Numbered from the stretch's first letter, positions 1 through 9,998 are shown. The stretch: 64,000 bases of DNA from Candidatus Nitrosopumilus sp. (GCA_029862085.1 JAOTXZ010000002.1:39614-103613), one strand, 5' to 3'. A program made the numbers and translations. The notes: generated from the sequence alone by a model not told the origin.

Positions 1-1930
1 ACCTCGACGTGGGCTTTCATCTATAGTTGGAGCTTTACTCTTTGTGGTCCTAATGGTTGCCGCATTTGCCGTAGTCGGTGTGGCATTGAATTCGCAAACT
101 GAAATTGTGGAAACTAGTAGAGACGTAACTCAATTTGGTATTGAACGAAACGCAGAAGCTTTTGATCTGACATCCATCAGCCAACCAGCTGGTCAATTTC
201 TAGATGTCAATCTAATCAATCAAGGACCAAATGCGGCTGAAATGTTTACCATGGTCATGACAAACAAATCAGATGCGGGTCAACCGACCAGAACATTTGA
301 AATTCCAAGTAGTACATCATTTCTTCCTCCTGGTGCTGATTCCCCAACCGACATTGTTGATACTCTAAACATTAACATGACTATACCTGGTGCAGGAATC
401 ATAGAAAGTTATGATTTCAAAGTTATTTCTTCCCTTGGAACGATAAAAAAATTAAGTGTTGAATGTAATGGGGATACTGGTACTTGCGGTCCAGTTACAG
501 GACCCGTAGGTGCGGGAGCTTTGGATTCTGAATTATTTTTAGATGGTCCAACTGCCGTAAATGGGCACACCACTACCATCATAATGTTTATTCAAAATAC
601 AGGCGATGAATCAGTATATGACGTAGAACCCAAAGAACTTTGTGCTGACATGTGGACAACCACGGGATCTGGAAACTTTAGTCCTTGTGCATTAACACCA
701 ACACCGCCAATTCCAGAATTAGCTGCAGGAGCTGTTGCAATTTTCAAATGGGATGGCACGGTTTTATGTGATATTGGAGATACGTTTACCATGACAAATG
801 GTGTAAAAGGAAATGACTCTCCTGGAGGAAGCCCAGTTACTCCAAGTACTGATGATTCTGATTCTGTAGAATGTATTGATCCAAATGACTGTGGACCTGG
901 TGGCTGCGGTCCAGGTGGAGATGAGGGCGGTCCGTCTATAATCTTAATTGATGATTTATTGATTAAACCATCTTTGTTCTTGACAATTCCATCACCCTTT
1001 GGTTCCGTGCCTTCAGCTGGTAGTGCTGATGATGATCTTGGTGTTTGGGGAGTCCAGGTTGCAAACCCTCTAAATTTTACCATTGGTGTTACCAAGGTGA
1101 CAATTACAGCATTTGCTCCAGGAGCAAACAGCAATCTCAAAATTTTTGATCCATCCACTGAAAGTCATAATGTTTCTCCTAGGTTTTCAGGAGTTGCTGA
1201 CGATAATGGCTCTTGGATTAACGATGCTGAAAACGTTTTGGTTTGGAAGAATTTTACAGACCCAATTATTCTTACTCCATATTCAGCTGAAACTTTTATG
1301 TTTAAAGCCAATCCGTGGACAAATAGTGTGGATTTAGAAGCCATAATTGTTCAAACTTCGATATTTTCCACTTCGGGGTCTTTTGGTAAAGCAGCTTATC
1401 AAACAACAATGTTTCCCGCTGGCGGTTCTGCAGATGCCCCAATTTCAAATGTATATCTTTCAACTACAGTAGATTCTAGAGACTCTGCTGATATTCGAGG
1501 TCACGTGAACGGCCTGAAAAATGGAACTTCACATGAATTTGTTGTGGTAATGGCCGATATGGATGATAATGATGGCTCTTACATGGCACAGGACACCGAA
1601 TTTATTATTAATGTACCAAGACTGTGGGGACTACCGGTCATTAATGATGCCAAAACAACTAATGTTTATAAAAATGCAACCGAACCACAAATTATCCCAC
1701 ACAGTGATGGCTCTTATCAAATAATTGGCCTCTTGAACCAAACTATCGGTTCTGCGGGAAATCCAGACACTGCTACAATTACTTTTAATTCCACGGCTCC
1801 TGAGGAAAAAACTGAGAGATTGTACATAATGTATGTACTGGGGAACGGAATTACAAACGCAGGTGAATCAGTAGGTCCGCTATCAGAAGTTGTAATTCAT
1901 GTAATTGGAAATGTTACAGGATATCCATAA
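1..1930 (+). CDS. Pilin-like surface protein, 5' end outside window
   Basis: The reading frame is already open at base 2, and the residues before the first internal ATG (44) read RRGLSSIVGALLFVVL. A basic pair followed by a long hydrophobic helix is the archaeal class III (type IV pilin/archaellin) signal peptide, so the true start lies a few codons upstream of the window. Around 640 residues are visible, far longer than an ordinary pilin. The body is Thr/Ser/Gly/Asn-rich with many N-x-S/T sequons and a Cys/Gly-rich stretch (DCGPGGCGPGG) near base 890. This suggests an exported, probably glycosylated surface protein assembled or anchored through the pilin-type helix. A PVGAGALDSE segment near base 505 recurs in the membrane protein at 46207-46809. 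Its exact role is not recognised. Confidence 0.85.
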   Translation, partial: PRRGLSSIVGALLFVVLMVAAFAVVGVALNSQTEIVETSRDVTQFGIERNAEAFDLTSISQPAGQFLDVNLINQGPNAAEMFTMVMTNKSDAGQPTRTFEIPSSTSFLPPGADSPTDIVDTLNINMTIPGAGIIESYDFKVISSLGTIKKLSVECNGDTGTCGPVTGPVGAGALDSELFLDGPTAVNGHTTTIIMFIQNTGDESVYDVEPKELCADMWTTTGSGNFSPCALTPTPPIPELAAGAVAIFKWDGTVLCDIGDTFTMTNGVKGNDSPGGSPVTPSTDDSDSVECIDPNDCGPGGCGPGGDEGGPSIILIDDLLIKPSLFLTIPSPFGSVPSAGSADDDLGVWGVQVANPLNFTIGVTKVTITAFAPGANSNLKIFDPSTESHNVSPRFSGVADDNGSWINDAENVLVWKNFTDPIILTPYSAETFMFKANPWTNSVDLEAIIVQTSIFSTSGSFGKAAYQTTMFPAGGSADAPISNVYLSTTVDSRDSADIRGHVNGLKNGTSHEFVVVMADMDDNDGSYMAQDTEFIINVPRLWGLPVINDAKTTNVYKNATEPQIIPHSDGSYQIIGLLNQTIGSAGNPDTATITFNSTAPEEKTERLYIMYVLGNGITNAGESVGPLSEVVIHVIGNVTGYP

Positions 1931-2479
1931 TGAAAATTGGAAAACCATAAAATAATTATTTTTTAAAATTATAATTCAAAATTTATCAGAAAAAAAATTA
2001 TTTCCAAAATCTGCTAATCCTTTTCCTCAAAAAATGAGGTCTTTTTAAAACCTTGAATAAAAAAAATTTATAAAATAAATTTGATATTAGGGAAAAATTT
2101 TGGGTTTTTACTCACATTGTATTACTGATAATATCTCAGTTTTCGAGATTTGGAATTAGATATCATGTCTGTCACAATAATAATTAGGACTGTAAATCAA
2201 AAAAAAATCTATTTTACAAGACCCGAGGATTATGATTAACTTCATACTAAAAAAACACCAGAGCCCCTACACGGTTATTTCCCCTATTGTCTGTCCTCGA
2301 TGGCGAAATTCATTTATTTTATTAAAAATGTTTAATTTCAACCCTCAGTAGTGAACAGATCAAATCGTTTATCCATCATTTTTGTAACAAAATTTTTGTC
2401 ACAAAATTATGACTAAATTATGTAGTTCATTTTGCACAAATACATCTATATCTCCAATACAAATTGAAGCATATCAATA
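1931..2479. other. Non-coding gap between two pilin-type genes
   Basis: About 550 bases without a convincing gene. The DNA is AT-rich apart from 2220-2310, which is relatively G+C-rich and holds a short inverted repeat (CGAGGA at 2224-2229, TCCTCG at 2294-2299). This could be part of a long 5' region or a small RNA. Nothing else was recognised. Confidence 0.5.
2025..2046 (+). terminator. Hairpin plus T-run
   Basis: CCTCA (2025-2029) and TGAGG (2035-2039) form a 5-bp stem with an A-rich loop, followed by CTTTTT. It lies about 95 nt after the stop of the pilin-like gene, so it may mark the end of that transcript. The stem is short. Confidence 0.4.
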
Positions 2480-3133
2480 ATGACAAAACTACATACAAAA
2501 AATAGAAAAATGGCCTCCAGAAGAGCAGTTGCTCCAGTCATAGCAACCCTACTTTTGGTAGCAATTGCAGTCGTTGGCGGAAGTATCATCTTTGTGTTCT
2601 CACAAGGATTCTTCAGCCAAGCCCAAGTCAGCGGTTCACCACAAATTGAATCCGTTGAAATTATTGGTTATGACGCATCCGACACTCTAAGATTGACACT
2701 TCATGATGGCATCTTCTCAACTAATGCTACTACCCCATTTGATCAAGCATCATCTACAGACGGTATAGCAATTGGTGACAGAATTGGTATCTATGTACAA
2801 AATCAAAGTGCTCAAGCAATAACTCTCCAAGAAATTAGCGTTGCAGGAGTGGTATACAATTATCCAACAACAGCTCCAACTGCAACACTAGGTGCATACA
2901 CAGCAACTCCACCAGCACAAGGTGAATTTATCATCATTACAAATGGTGTAGTCGGTACTACTGGTGTTGTAAAAACCAATGCCGCACCAATTTTGGAAGC
3001 AGGTGAAGAAGCAACTATCCTAGTAAATCTGGATAGAGGAATGTCAGATGGTAGAGACGCACAGTTTAAGATTGAAACTGGAACAGGCTCTATATTTGTC
3101 GGAACAATTATTGCAGGTCAACAAAGTGGATAA
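2480..3133 (+). CDS. Archaeal type IV pilin / archaellin-like protein
   Basis: This 217-residue protein has the class III signal RRAVAPVIATLLLVAIAVVG near residue 14, typical of archaeal pilin N-terminal domains: a basic pair, a cleavage site, then a hydrophobic assembly helix. A prepilin peptidase would cut after the Arg pair. The remaining ~170 residues are beta-rich, Thr/Ala/Gly-rich and lack Cys, as expected for an extracellular filament subunit. ATG codons at 2480 and 2510 both precede the signal; 2510 would give the more usual short leader. The large surface protein follows 26 nt downstream, so the two are probably co-transcribed. Whether it is an archaellin or an adhesion pilin cannot be decided here. 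Confidence 0.85.
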   Translation: MTKLHTKNRKMASRRAVAPVIATLLLVAIAVVGGSIIFVFSQGFFSQAQVSGSPQIESVEIIGYDASDTLRLTLHDGIFSTNATTPFDQASSTDGIAIGDRIGIYVQNQSAQAITLQEISVAGVVYNYPTTAPTATLGAYTATPPAQGEFIIITNGVVGTTGVVKTNAAPILEAGEEATILVNLDRGMSDGRDAQFKIETGTGSIFVGTIIAGQQSG

Positions 3134-3159
3134 CTCCACCTTTTTTTTATGGAGAAAAA

Positions 3160-5952
3160 ATGAAAAAAGAAACAAAAACAAAAACCAAAAAGACAGCAAT
3201 AGTTTTACTTTTATCCTTAACATTATTGGCAAGTGGGAATTTACAAGTAGCCTCTGCCCAAAATCTTGATACCCTTTCTACATTTAATATTCATGTTGCA
3301 ATTACGCCTTCTCATGTGTCGGAGGGTTCAGAAACATATCCAATAGGATATGTCTACATTTTAAATAAAAATGGAGTAGCCATTTCAACTTTTGATGATG
3401 TTGATGTATACTTAACCTCTGACAATCCATCTGTTGCATCAGTTCCAGAAAAAATTATTTTTCCTGCAAACGCTGATTTTGCTAAATTCGATATAACTAC
3501 TGGTCAAAACGGTAAAACTATAATTACTGCTGAATTAAAAAATCAAATTGGATTTACTGATATTCAGGTTGGCTCTGATAATTCTCGCCTTCCTGATGAC
3601 TTGGTTCTAGAATTAAATATACCAACAGAGAAAATGCATGTAAATTCTGAGATGCCATTTTCAGCCGTTTTGAAAACTAGTGATGATCAGATTGTTCGTG
3701 CACCATATGATATTGAAATAATTTTAGATTATCAAAAATCTCTCGCAGTTCCTAATGAGGACAAACTAGTAATTAAATCCGGAGAATTTTATGCTTGGGG
3801 TACTATTACAACATTTGAAAAAGTAGGAAATGCATACTTGAGGGCAATTCAAGCCGATACTCAACTTGATACCGCAGTGAGCATATCGATATCTTCTACT
3901 CTTCCTGCTGCTTTGAATCTCAACATTTATCCTTATTTGATTCCAGCTGAAATCGACAGGACTATAGATATTTTTGTTAGCGTTGTGGATTCAAATGGTG
4001 ATCCAACAGTAGCCTCTGAAGATATTCCACTAAAGTTTTTTTCAAATAACCAAGATTACCTTGGTGATGATTTAGATGATACAATGGAGGAGACTAACAT
4101 GGTAATCAAGAAAGGAGAATTTGGTTATCACTTTAAGCAAAATTTGGATTTAATCGGTTTAGTTAGTAATGACCTTTTAATTGGTGTTAGCTCTGCTGGT
4201 ATGGGTGTTGCCATTGACAAGTTTCAAACTGTAGGAGAATCTATCAGCATTGAGGATCAAAGAATAAGCGGTGCTGGAAGTTTAATAACGTCTTCACGAG
4301 TTGTAAAGGCAACTGATGACAAGTCTGTTCAACTCTTTGGGCCTTTAAAAATTCCAAGTAATTCCACTGCTCTTTTTGCATATCAGATTGCCATAGAGGA
4401 GGATGATGATGATGATGATCTAGATGAGCATAGTCCATTCGAGGAAATGGATGTGGAGGCTTGCATAGACCAACAATTTGAAGAAGAAGAGTTCAGACGA
4501 GAGGGTGAGCTTACTCAAGATATTGGAGGTGTTGGTGATGTTGAGGGAGACACAACTCAAACAGGAACTGATACTGATATTGATACTGATGATTGTGATG
4601 TAACAGTTTGGGATATTAACCATCTTGAAGAGGGTAACAAATATCCAATTCAAGCAAATGAAGATTATCGTGCTACAGGATTAATCCAGCTTTTAGATGT
4701 GATTTCTGAGGATTCCACACTAGGCAAGGTAGTAGATGCTGGAAATATTCGTCCCTCATATTCATACGGGGTAGCTGAGATAGAGACAACTCAAAAAAGT
4801 GGAGAGTTTTTAATTTCTGCACAAATTAAAGGCGTAGGATCAGGGTCGATTAGAACTGAAGTAGTGAACTCTTTGGAACAAAAACAGATTAAAGCATTTT
4901 CGCCTACTGGGGAAGACACAATTTTAATTAACCGTGACGGATCATTTGATGTCTTCTTGGTAGCTTTGGATGCAAGTGATAGACCCAAAGTTCTTGAAGA
5001 AGATAAACGGTATTTAATTACACCTAGTAACGGTGTCGTGGATATTGTAAAAGGCTCTACATTTGGACATACCAACCTTCAAAGTGAATCATTTTCTCTT
5101 GTCGATGGAGGTGCAGTGGTTCTCAAAGTAGCTCCAATTGGTCAAGACGCAGACCTATCTTTGGAATCCACCAGTCTATTTGAAACTCAGTTATCCTCAA
5201 AAATCAACGTTTTATTTCCACTCGACAAACTAGACATCGAAAAAGAAAATCATGTTGGTGTAATCCAGATGGTTGACCTCCAGGGAAACCCAATCAAATC
5301 CTTTAAGGATATTCGAGCTAAAATCATCTCATCAAATGAGGGAATCGTGCGAACATTGGGTGATGCTGTAATTAAACAAGGTGATTCCTATGCTGAATTT
5401 CCAATCGAAACCACTCGTAACATGGGTTCGGCTCTTATTTCCTCTACTGCAAGAGGTGTAGTGGGAGGTGAATCTACAATTAGTACATCTACCTCCTCAT
5501 CTTCATTGACTATTGTTACTAGCGGTTTGGTCGAACCAATGCCAGTAAATCAAGAAGTTATGGTAAAGATATTTGTAGATGATGATACTGCTGATTCTGT
5601 CGCAGGAGCAACTGTAAGGATTACTTCTAATGTAAATGCCACTGTAAATCCTGATTTAGTTCGAACGGGTTCTGACGGAAGTGCTACTTTTACTCTTACT
5701 GCTTTGAATGGTCCTGAAATACCTCTGGACTTTTCTGCAACTGCAGAAGGATATAGACCTGGGAATGACAGCTATGATATTCTCGTCGATACTCCTGCAG
5801 GAGGAGTTCAAGAGGTTCAATTGCCACAAGAGCTAGTATATGTGATAATTGGGGGTATTGTCATAGTGGCAGTTGTAGTAGGCTTGTTCCTTAAAAAATC
5901 AAAGGAACCTTTGGATGAAGAAGAAGAGCCTTGGGAAGATGAGGATATTTAA
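3160..5952 (+). CDS. Large anchored surface protein with Ig-like repeats
   Basis: 930 residues. A Sec signal peptide (residues 1-33, ending ASA before QN) precedes a long extracellular region of repeated beta-sandwich-like segments of about 90-110 residues; phrases such as 'DGSATFTLTALNGPEIPLDF' resemble bacterial Ig/carboxypeptidase-regulatory domains. Acidic low-complexity tracts occur near residues 412-429 (run of Asp/Glu) and 470-480 (TD repeats) and could bind Ca2+. A C-terminal helix (about 892-911) followed by an acidic cytoplasmic tail anchors it to the membrane. The start ATG has a GGAG motif about 8 nt upstream. It follows the pilin closely, which suggests a cell-envelope or adhesion role. 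I do not recognise a named family. Confidence 0.8.
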   Translation: MKKETKTKTKKTAIVLLLSLTLLASGNLQVASAQNLDTLSTFNIHVAITPSHVSEGSETYPIGYVYILNKNGVAISTFDDVDVYLTSDNPSVASVPEKIIFPANADFAKFDITTGQNGKTIITAELKNQIGFTDIQVGSDNSRLPDDLVLELNIPTEKMHVNSEMPFSAVLKTSDDQIVRAPYDIEIILDYQKSLAVPNEDKLVIKSGEFYAWGTITTFEKVGNAYLRAIQADTQLDTAVSISISSTLPAALNLNIYPYLIPAEIDRTIDIFVSVVDSNGDPTVASEDIPLKFFSNNQDYLGDDLDDTMEETNMVIKKGEFGYHFKQNLDLIGLVSNDLLIGVSSAGMGVAIDKFQTVGESISIEDQRISGAGSLITSSRVVKATDDKSVQLFGPLKIPSNSTALFAYQIAIEEDDDDDDLDEHSPFEEMDVEACIDQQFEEEEFRREGELTQDIGGVGDVEGDTTQTGTDTDIDTDDCDVTVWDINHLEEGNKYPIQANEDYRATGLIQLLDVISEDSTLGKVVDAGNIRPSYSYGVAEIETTQKSGEFLISAQIKGVGSGSIRTEVVNSLEQKQIKAFSPTGEDTILINRDGSFDVFLVALDASDRPKVLEEDKRYLITPSNGVVDIVKGSTFGHTNLQSESFSLVDGGAVVLKVAPIGQDADLSLESTSLFETQLSSKINVLFPLDKLDIEKENHVGVIQMVDLQGNPIKSFKDIRAKIISSNEGIVRTLGDAVIKQGDSYAEFPIETTRNMGSALISSTARGVVGGESTISTSTSSSSLTIVTSGLVEPMPVNQEVMVKIFVDDDTADSVAGATVRITSNVNATVNPDLVRTGSDGSATFTLTALNGPEIPLDFSATAEGYRPGNDSYDILVDTPAGGVQEVQLPQELVYVIIGGIVIVAVVVGLFLKKSKEPLDEEEEPWEDEDI

Positions 5953-5979
5953 TTAGATTCTTTTCTTTTCAATTACTTG

Positions 5980-6870
5980 ATGATTACAGTTTGGTTGAGG
6001 GTTATACGCATTAGATTTCTTTTAGCTTCAGTTATTGCAGTGTCAGTTGGTCTTGCAATAAACTGGAACTTGAATGGATCGATTGATTTTTTTTCGGCAG
6101 TTCTGACTTTTGCAGGGGTGATGGCTTTGCATGCTAGTGTTGATTTGTTAAATGATTTTTGGGATTATAAACGAGGAATTGACACTAGTACAAAGAGAAC
6201 TAAAATGAGCGGTGGAACTGGCGTCCTACCTGAAGGACTCTTAAAACCATCCTCAGTTTATCGGGCGGGAATTGCATTTTTAATAATCGGTGGAGCAATT
6301 GGTTTATTTTTTGTGTTTACTGATGGATGGATGATTGCAGTCATTCTTGCATTTGCAATTTTTTCAATTTATTTTTATTCCACCAAAATTGTGGATTCTG
6401 GCCTTGCAGAATTTTTTGTAGCCGTTAAAGGAACCATGATTGTACTTGGAACATATTTTATCCAATCAAATCAAATAACCACAGAAGCAGCTTTGGGTGG
6501 AATTATAGTTGGCGTTTTATCCTCATTAGTTCTCTTTATAGCATCTTTTCCCGATTTTGAGGCTGATAAATCAAAAGGTCGGAAAACTTTGGTTATTGCA
6601 GTGGGAAAGCAAAATGCCACTTTAGTATTCTGGGTGTTTCCAATTGTTTCAGTTGGATGTTTAATATTTGGAATTGTCTTACAACTATTCCCCACATCTG
6701 TCCTAATTGCATTAGTGCCGATTCCGTTGATAATATTGGCAGGGATGGGGCTTAGGAAGAATTATAAAAATTCTGATTTGTTGTTTCCATCAATGTCAAA
6801 AACTTTGATGTATAGTAGGTTAACTGGTATCTTATTTGTAATTGGAATCTTGATTGGTATTTATCCTTAA
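5980..6870 (+). CDS. UbiA-family prenyltransferase (MenA-like)
   Basis: An integral membrane protein of ~296 residues with about eight or nine hydrophobic helices. It carries both Asp-rich UbiA motifs: NDFWDYKRGID (about residues 59-69) for Mg-diphosphate binding, and DFEADKSKGRKTL (about 193-206). This family transfers an isoprenoid chain onto an aromatic or other acceptor. The first motif and overall layout are closest to 1,4-dihydroxy-2-naphthoate prenyltransferases, so a quinone role is plausible, but the acceptor cannot be read from sequence. A TTG (5977) lies directly before the ATG (5980); the ATG is preferred. It starts 27 nt after the surface-protein gene. Confidence 0.85.
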   Translation: MITVWLRVIRIRFLLASVIAVSVGLAINWNLNGSIDFFSAVLTFAGVMALHASVDLLNDFWDYKRGIDTSTKRTKMSGGTGVLPEGLLKPSSVYRAGIAFLIIGGAIGLFFVFTDGWMIAVILAFAIFSIYFYSTKIVDSGLAEFFVAVKGTMIVLGTYFIQSNQITTEAALGGIIVGVLSSLVLFIASFPDFEADKSKGRKTLVIAVGKQNATLVFWVFPIVSVGCLIFGIVLQLFPTSVLIALVPIPLIILAGMGLRKNYKNSDLLFPSMSKTLMYSRLTGILFVIGILIGIYP

Positions 6871-6896
6871 ATTTGTACAATTAAATTCAACGTTTT

Positions 6897-8009
6897 ATGG
6901 GGGAAAATATGATTGCCGGATTTGCAACACCTGAAGGGACAGAAAAATTTGCAAACAATTCAAATGCAAATCCATTAAATTTTAAAAAATTTCAAAAACT
7001 TACTTTATCAAATATTGGAATTGGCACCTATCTTGGAGATCCTGATGAAAAGACAGACAAAGCAGTAACAAATGCGGTAAAACAATCTGTGGAAAGTGGA
7101 ATTAATGTGATTGATACTGCAATTAATTATCGTGCTCAAAAGGCCGAGCGCTCAGTTGGGATGGCGATATCTGAATTAATAGATGAAAAAAAAACGACAC
7201 GTGATCAGGTTTTTTTGTGTACAAAAAACGGTTACCTTACAAATGATGCCGATGTAAAACAAGAATTTTGGGAATATGTCAAGACGGAGTATTCTGGTAA
7301 GGGAATAATTCAGGAAGGAGACGTTTCCTCAGGATATCATTGTATGACTATACCATATCTAGCAGATCAGCTTGAGCGCAGCTTGAAGAATTTAGGCGTA
7401 GAATGCATTGATTTGTTGTATTTACACAATGCAGTTGAAGGCCAAATTAAGGATATTTCAAAGGAGCAATTTTTAAAAAACCTAAAGTTGGTTTTTGAAT
7501 TTTATGAACAAAAGAGAAAAGAGGAAAAAATCAAATTTTATGGAATGGCTACCTGGGAATGCTTTCGTGTTCCAGATGATAACTCTCAATATCTATCTTT
7601 ACAAGATACAATAGAACTTGCAAAGGAGGTTGGAGGTGAAGACCATGGTTTTCGATTCATCCAATTACCCTTTAACATGCATTATGATCAAGCTTTGTTA
7701 AAAAAGAACCAACTATTTGATACTTCATTTATTTCTGTTTTAGAAGCGGCATTAAAATTAAATGTCGGTGTTTTTACCAGTGTCCCATTTATGCAGGGCA
7801 GACTTTTAGCCCAAGGCGTTATGCCTGAGTTTAATGATCTAAGCCCTCCTATCCGAGCTTTACAATTTATTCGGTCCAGCCCAGGTGTTTTGGCTCCCTT
7901 GGTTGGTCAAAAATCACCCGAGCACACCTCAGAAAATCTAGAGATAATGAAACTTTCTCCACTAACTAATGATGAATTTATTTCCCTTGTAAAGAAACTC
8001 ACAGAATAA
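6897..8009 (+). CDS. Aldo/keto reductase family oxidoreductase
   Basis: 370 residues with the AKR catalytic tetrad visible: D73 and Y78 in DTAINY, K110 in LCTKNGY, and H177 in LLYLHN. It would be a cytosolic NAD(P)H-dependent carbonyl reductase or dehydrogenase of TIM-barrel fold. An insertion after the tetrad Lys (about residues 115-150) makes it longer than the usual ~320. The ATG at 6897 is followed at 6909 by a second ATG with GGGGG just upstream, which may be the real start. The substrate is unknown. It lies 26 nt downstream of the UbiA gene and is likely in the same unit. Confidence 0.9.
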   Translation: MGENMIAGFATPEGTEKFANNSNANPLNFKKFQKLTLSNIGIGTYLGDPDEKTDKAVTNAVKQSVESGINVIDTAINYRAQKAERSVGMAISELIDEKKTTRDQVFLCTKNGYLTNDADVKQEFWEYVKTEYSGKGIIQEGDVSSGYHCMTIPYLADQLERSLKNLGVECIDLLYLHNAVEGQIKDISKEQFLKNLKLVFEFYEQKRKEEKIKFYGMATWECFRVPDDNSQYLSLQDTIELAKEVGGEDHGFRFIQLPFNMHYDQALLKKNQLFDTSFISVLEAALKLNVGVFTSVPFMQGRLLAQGVMPEFNDLSPPIRALQFIRSSPGVLAPLVGQKSPEHTSENLEIMKLSPLTNDEFISLVKKLTE

Positions 8010-8090
8010 TTCTAGCCTGTTTTTTATTTTTATCTTACAGAATTTTTAGAAAGCTAATAAGAGGGAACTAAAACAGATAGGTCGATAAAT

Positions 8091-8456
8091 TTGTCTGGTA
8101 AGATTTTTGATTATAAAAAAATATGTGATTCAATTATGACCGTTGATCCTAAAATTAGGTTTGCCGGCGTTATTAACGAGCGTGGTAGACTGGTTGCCGG
8201 AGGAATGAAAGAAAAGGTTGAACCCCTTGAAAGTGAAAAAGACGATGAAATGATCTTCATGGAACTAGCATTAAGGGTAAAAATGAGAAAAGAATTTGAT
8301 AAACAATTAGGCCCTGTTAATTTTGCAATGGCCTCAAGACAACGAGCTCTTGCAATGAGTTTTCCTATAGGTGAAGATATTTTATATGTTGTATCAGAAC
8401 CTGATGCTGATTATGGTATTCTTCCCAAAAAAATTCTAAAAATAATTCACTCTTGA
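8091..8456 (+). CDS. Conserved thaumarchaeal protein, roadblock-like
   Basis: 121 residues, TTG start, no signal or membrane segment. The pattern 'RFAGVINERGRLVAGGM' followed by a helix and 'ALAMSFPIGEDILYVVSEPDAD' resembles the small alpha/beta fold of roadblock/LC7-type or related sensory-scaffold domains (an unknown-function family in this phylum). Function unknown; the structural comparison is by eye only. Confidence 0.7.
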   Translation: MSGKIFDYKKICDSIMTVDPKIRFAGVINERGRLVAGGMKEKVEPLESEKDDEMIFMELALRVKMRKEFDKQLGPVNFAMASRQRALAMSFPIGEDILYVVSEPDADYGILPKKILKIIHS

Positions 8457-8619
8457 AATGTCCATTCAAAAATTTTTATTAGTATGATTCTATGACAAAA
8501 TAAAATCCTTCCAGTATAGTTTTTTAATTTTTTATTAAAAAATAGGCTTGATTGCCAATTTATCTGTAATATCGTATAACAGACATGACCTTAAGTTCCC
8601 AACACTGTATTAAAAAAAC

Positions 8620-9582
8620 ATGACAATGGAAGAAGCTTTGATTGAAAACCTAGTTCTAGGAAATGATCATAAAGAGTCAATGAAAAAAATCAATGAAAAT
8701 TTGATTCAATATGGTCTAACCCCAAATCAATCTAAGGTTTATCTTTTCCTTACCAAAACAGGGGAGAAAACAGCATCTGCTATTTCAAAAAGTCTCAATA
8801 TACCAAGGACTGAGTCATACCATTTGTTAAATTCTTTAGAACAAAAAGGAATTATTTTTTCAATTTTTGGAAAACCAACCAAATTTAATTCTGTTCCAAT
8901 TGATGATGCTCTAACTATTGTAATTGATAATGAAAAAAAGAGAATATCTGATTTAGAATTAAAAAAAGAAAAAATACTAACTCTTTGGGAGACAATTCCA
9001 AAACATGTTGAGGAATCTGAAAACCCTGATGGGAATAAATTCCAAATTCTTCAAGGAAGAAATTCAATTTTGGTAAAAATCGAACGTATGGTAAAGACTG
9101 CCGATAAGGAAATGCTAGTTTTAGGTTCTGATACTAATTTTATTAAATTCTACCACACTGAATTTGTAAATCTACTTAAAAAGACTAAAGCAGAGCTTCA
9201 GGTCCTCACAACTTTTTCCAAAAAAGGAAAATTTGCGTTGGATGGTTTGCCTCTAAACAACATTAAGAAATTAGATGAAAGTAATAGACATAATTTTTCG
9301 TTTATAATTAAAGATGATTCTGAGGTAGTGTTTTTCATCAATAGCGGAAGTTCAGAACTGATGGCAATATGGACTGATTCAAAATCCTTTGTATCTACCC
9401 TAAAATCTCTTTTCAAATTAATTTGGAGAAAATCTGCATTTGTTTTAGAAAAAGAAAATAAATTCACTAAAAATATGAGCGAAGACTATGATCATCGATT
9501 AAGAGAAATTGAACAAGAAAAAGTAATTTTAGATTATTTGCAACAAAATCTTATGGTAAAGAAGGGTGGAAAAAATGAGTAA
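8620..9582 (+). CDS. TrmB-type transcriptional regulator
   Basis: 320 residues. Residues ~25-90 form a winged helix (LTPNQSKVYLFLTKTGEKTA, then the recognition helix 'IPRTESYHLLNSLEQKGII') typical of the TrmB family. A coiled linker (~100-125) leads to a C-terminal ligand-sensing region resembling the PLD-like TrmB C-domain (LQGRNSILVKIERMV, LVLGSDTNF). TrmB proteins repress or activate genes in response to sugars or other metabolites. The gene overlaps the following response-regulator gene, so regulator and phosphorelay are probably made together. A C-terminal coiled tail follows the sensing domain. The effector is unknown. Confidence 0.88.
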   Translation: MTMEEALIENLVLGNDHKESMKKINENLIQYGLTPNQSKVYLFLTKTGEKTASAISKSLNIPRTESYHLLNSLEQKGIIFSIFGKPTKFNSVPIDDALTIVIDNEKKRISDLELKKEKILTLWETIPKHVEESENPDGNKFQILQGRNSILVKIERMVKTADKEMLVLGSDTNFIKFYHTEFVNLLKKTKAELQVLTTFSKKGKFALDGLPLNNIKKLDESNRHNFSFIIKDDSEVVFFINSGSSELMAIWTDSKSFVSTLKSLFKLIWRKSAFVLEKENKFTKNMSEDYDHRLREIEQEKVILDYLQQNLMVKKGGKNE

Positions 9583-9982
9583 CACAATATCCTCACCTGA
9601 AAATCAAAATGAATCAAGATTAAATGTTTTAATTATTGATGATAATGAGCAGATAACAAAGATGATTTCATCTTTTCTTGATATGAGTAATCATGAATGT
9701 ACAGTTGTAAACGATGGAAAGGAGGGAGTTGAATTAATCAAGACCCATCAATTTGACTCCATAGTGCTAGACCTTGCAATGCCAGAATGTGATGGATATG
9801 AAATTCTTGATACTCTTCAGAATGAAGATCCATCACAATTGTCTAAAATAATCATTTTGACTGCCTCAAATATCCCAATTGAAACTATTCGTAAATTCAA
9901 GGATTTAGGTATTTCTTCATGTTTGCAAAAGCCCGTAGATATTGATCAACTACTTTCCAAAATTACCGACATCACTAATTAG
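9575..9982 (+). CDS. Single-domain response regulator (CheY-like)
   Basis: About 135 residues forming one receiver domain. The acidic pair is in LIIDDNE, the phospho-acceptor Asp in IVLDLAMPE, the switch Thr in IILTAS, and the conserved Lys in LQKPVD. There is no output domain, so it signals by protein contact, perhaps to the adjacent TrmB-type regulator. Starts are GTG 9566 or ATG 9575; the ATG overlaps the TAA of the TrmB gene (ATGAGTAA), typical of translational coupling. The histidine kinase follows 16 nt downstream and is the obvious phosphodonor. Confidence 0.9.
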   Translation: MSNTISSPENQNESRLNVLIIDDNEQITKMISSFLDMSNHECTVVNDGKEGVELIKTHQFDSIVLDLAMPECDGYEILDTLQNEDPSQLSKIIILTASNIPIETIRKFKDLGISSCLQKPVDIDQLLSKITDITN

Positions 9983-9998
9983 ACTATTTTGAATACCA

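Noticed and set aside
592..1158. 188-residue open frame on the minus strand
   Set aside because: Antisense to the pilin-like gene; Pro/Ser-rich shadow without any domain, while the plus frame has a signal peptide and consistent composition.
4400..4620. GAT-repeat tract as possible CRISPR or tandem repeat element
   Set aside because: It is coding: Asp-rich low complexity within the surface protein; there are no repeat-spacer units anywhere in the window.
8520..8543. TTTTTTAAT...ATTAAAAAA symmetric A/T tract
   Set aside because: Symmetry of A/T runs is expected by chance in this AT-rich spacer; no other support.
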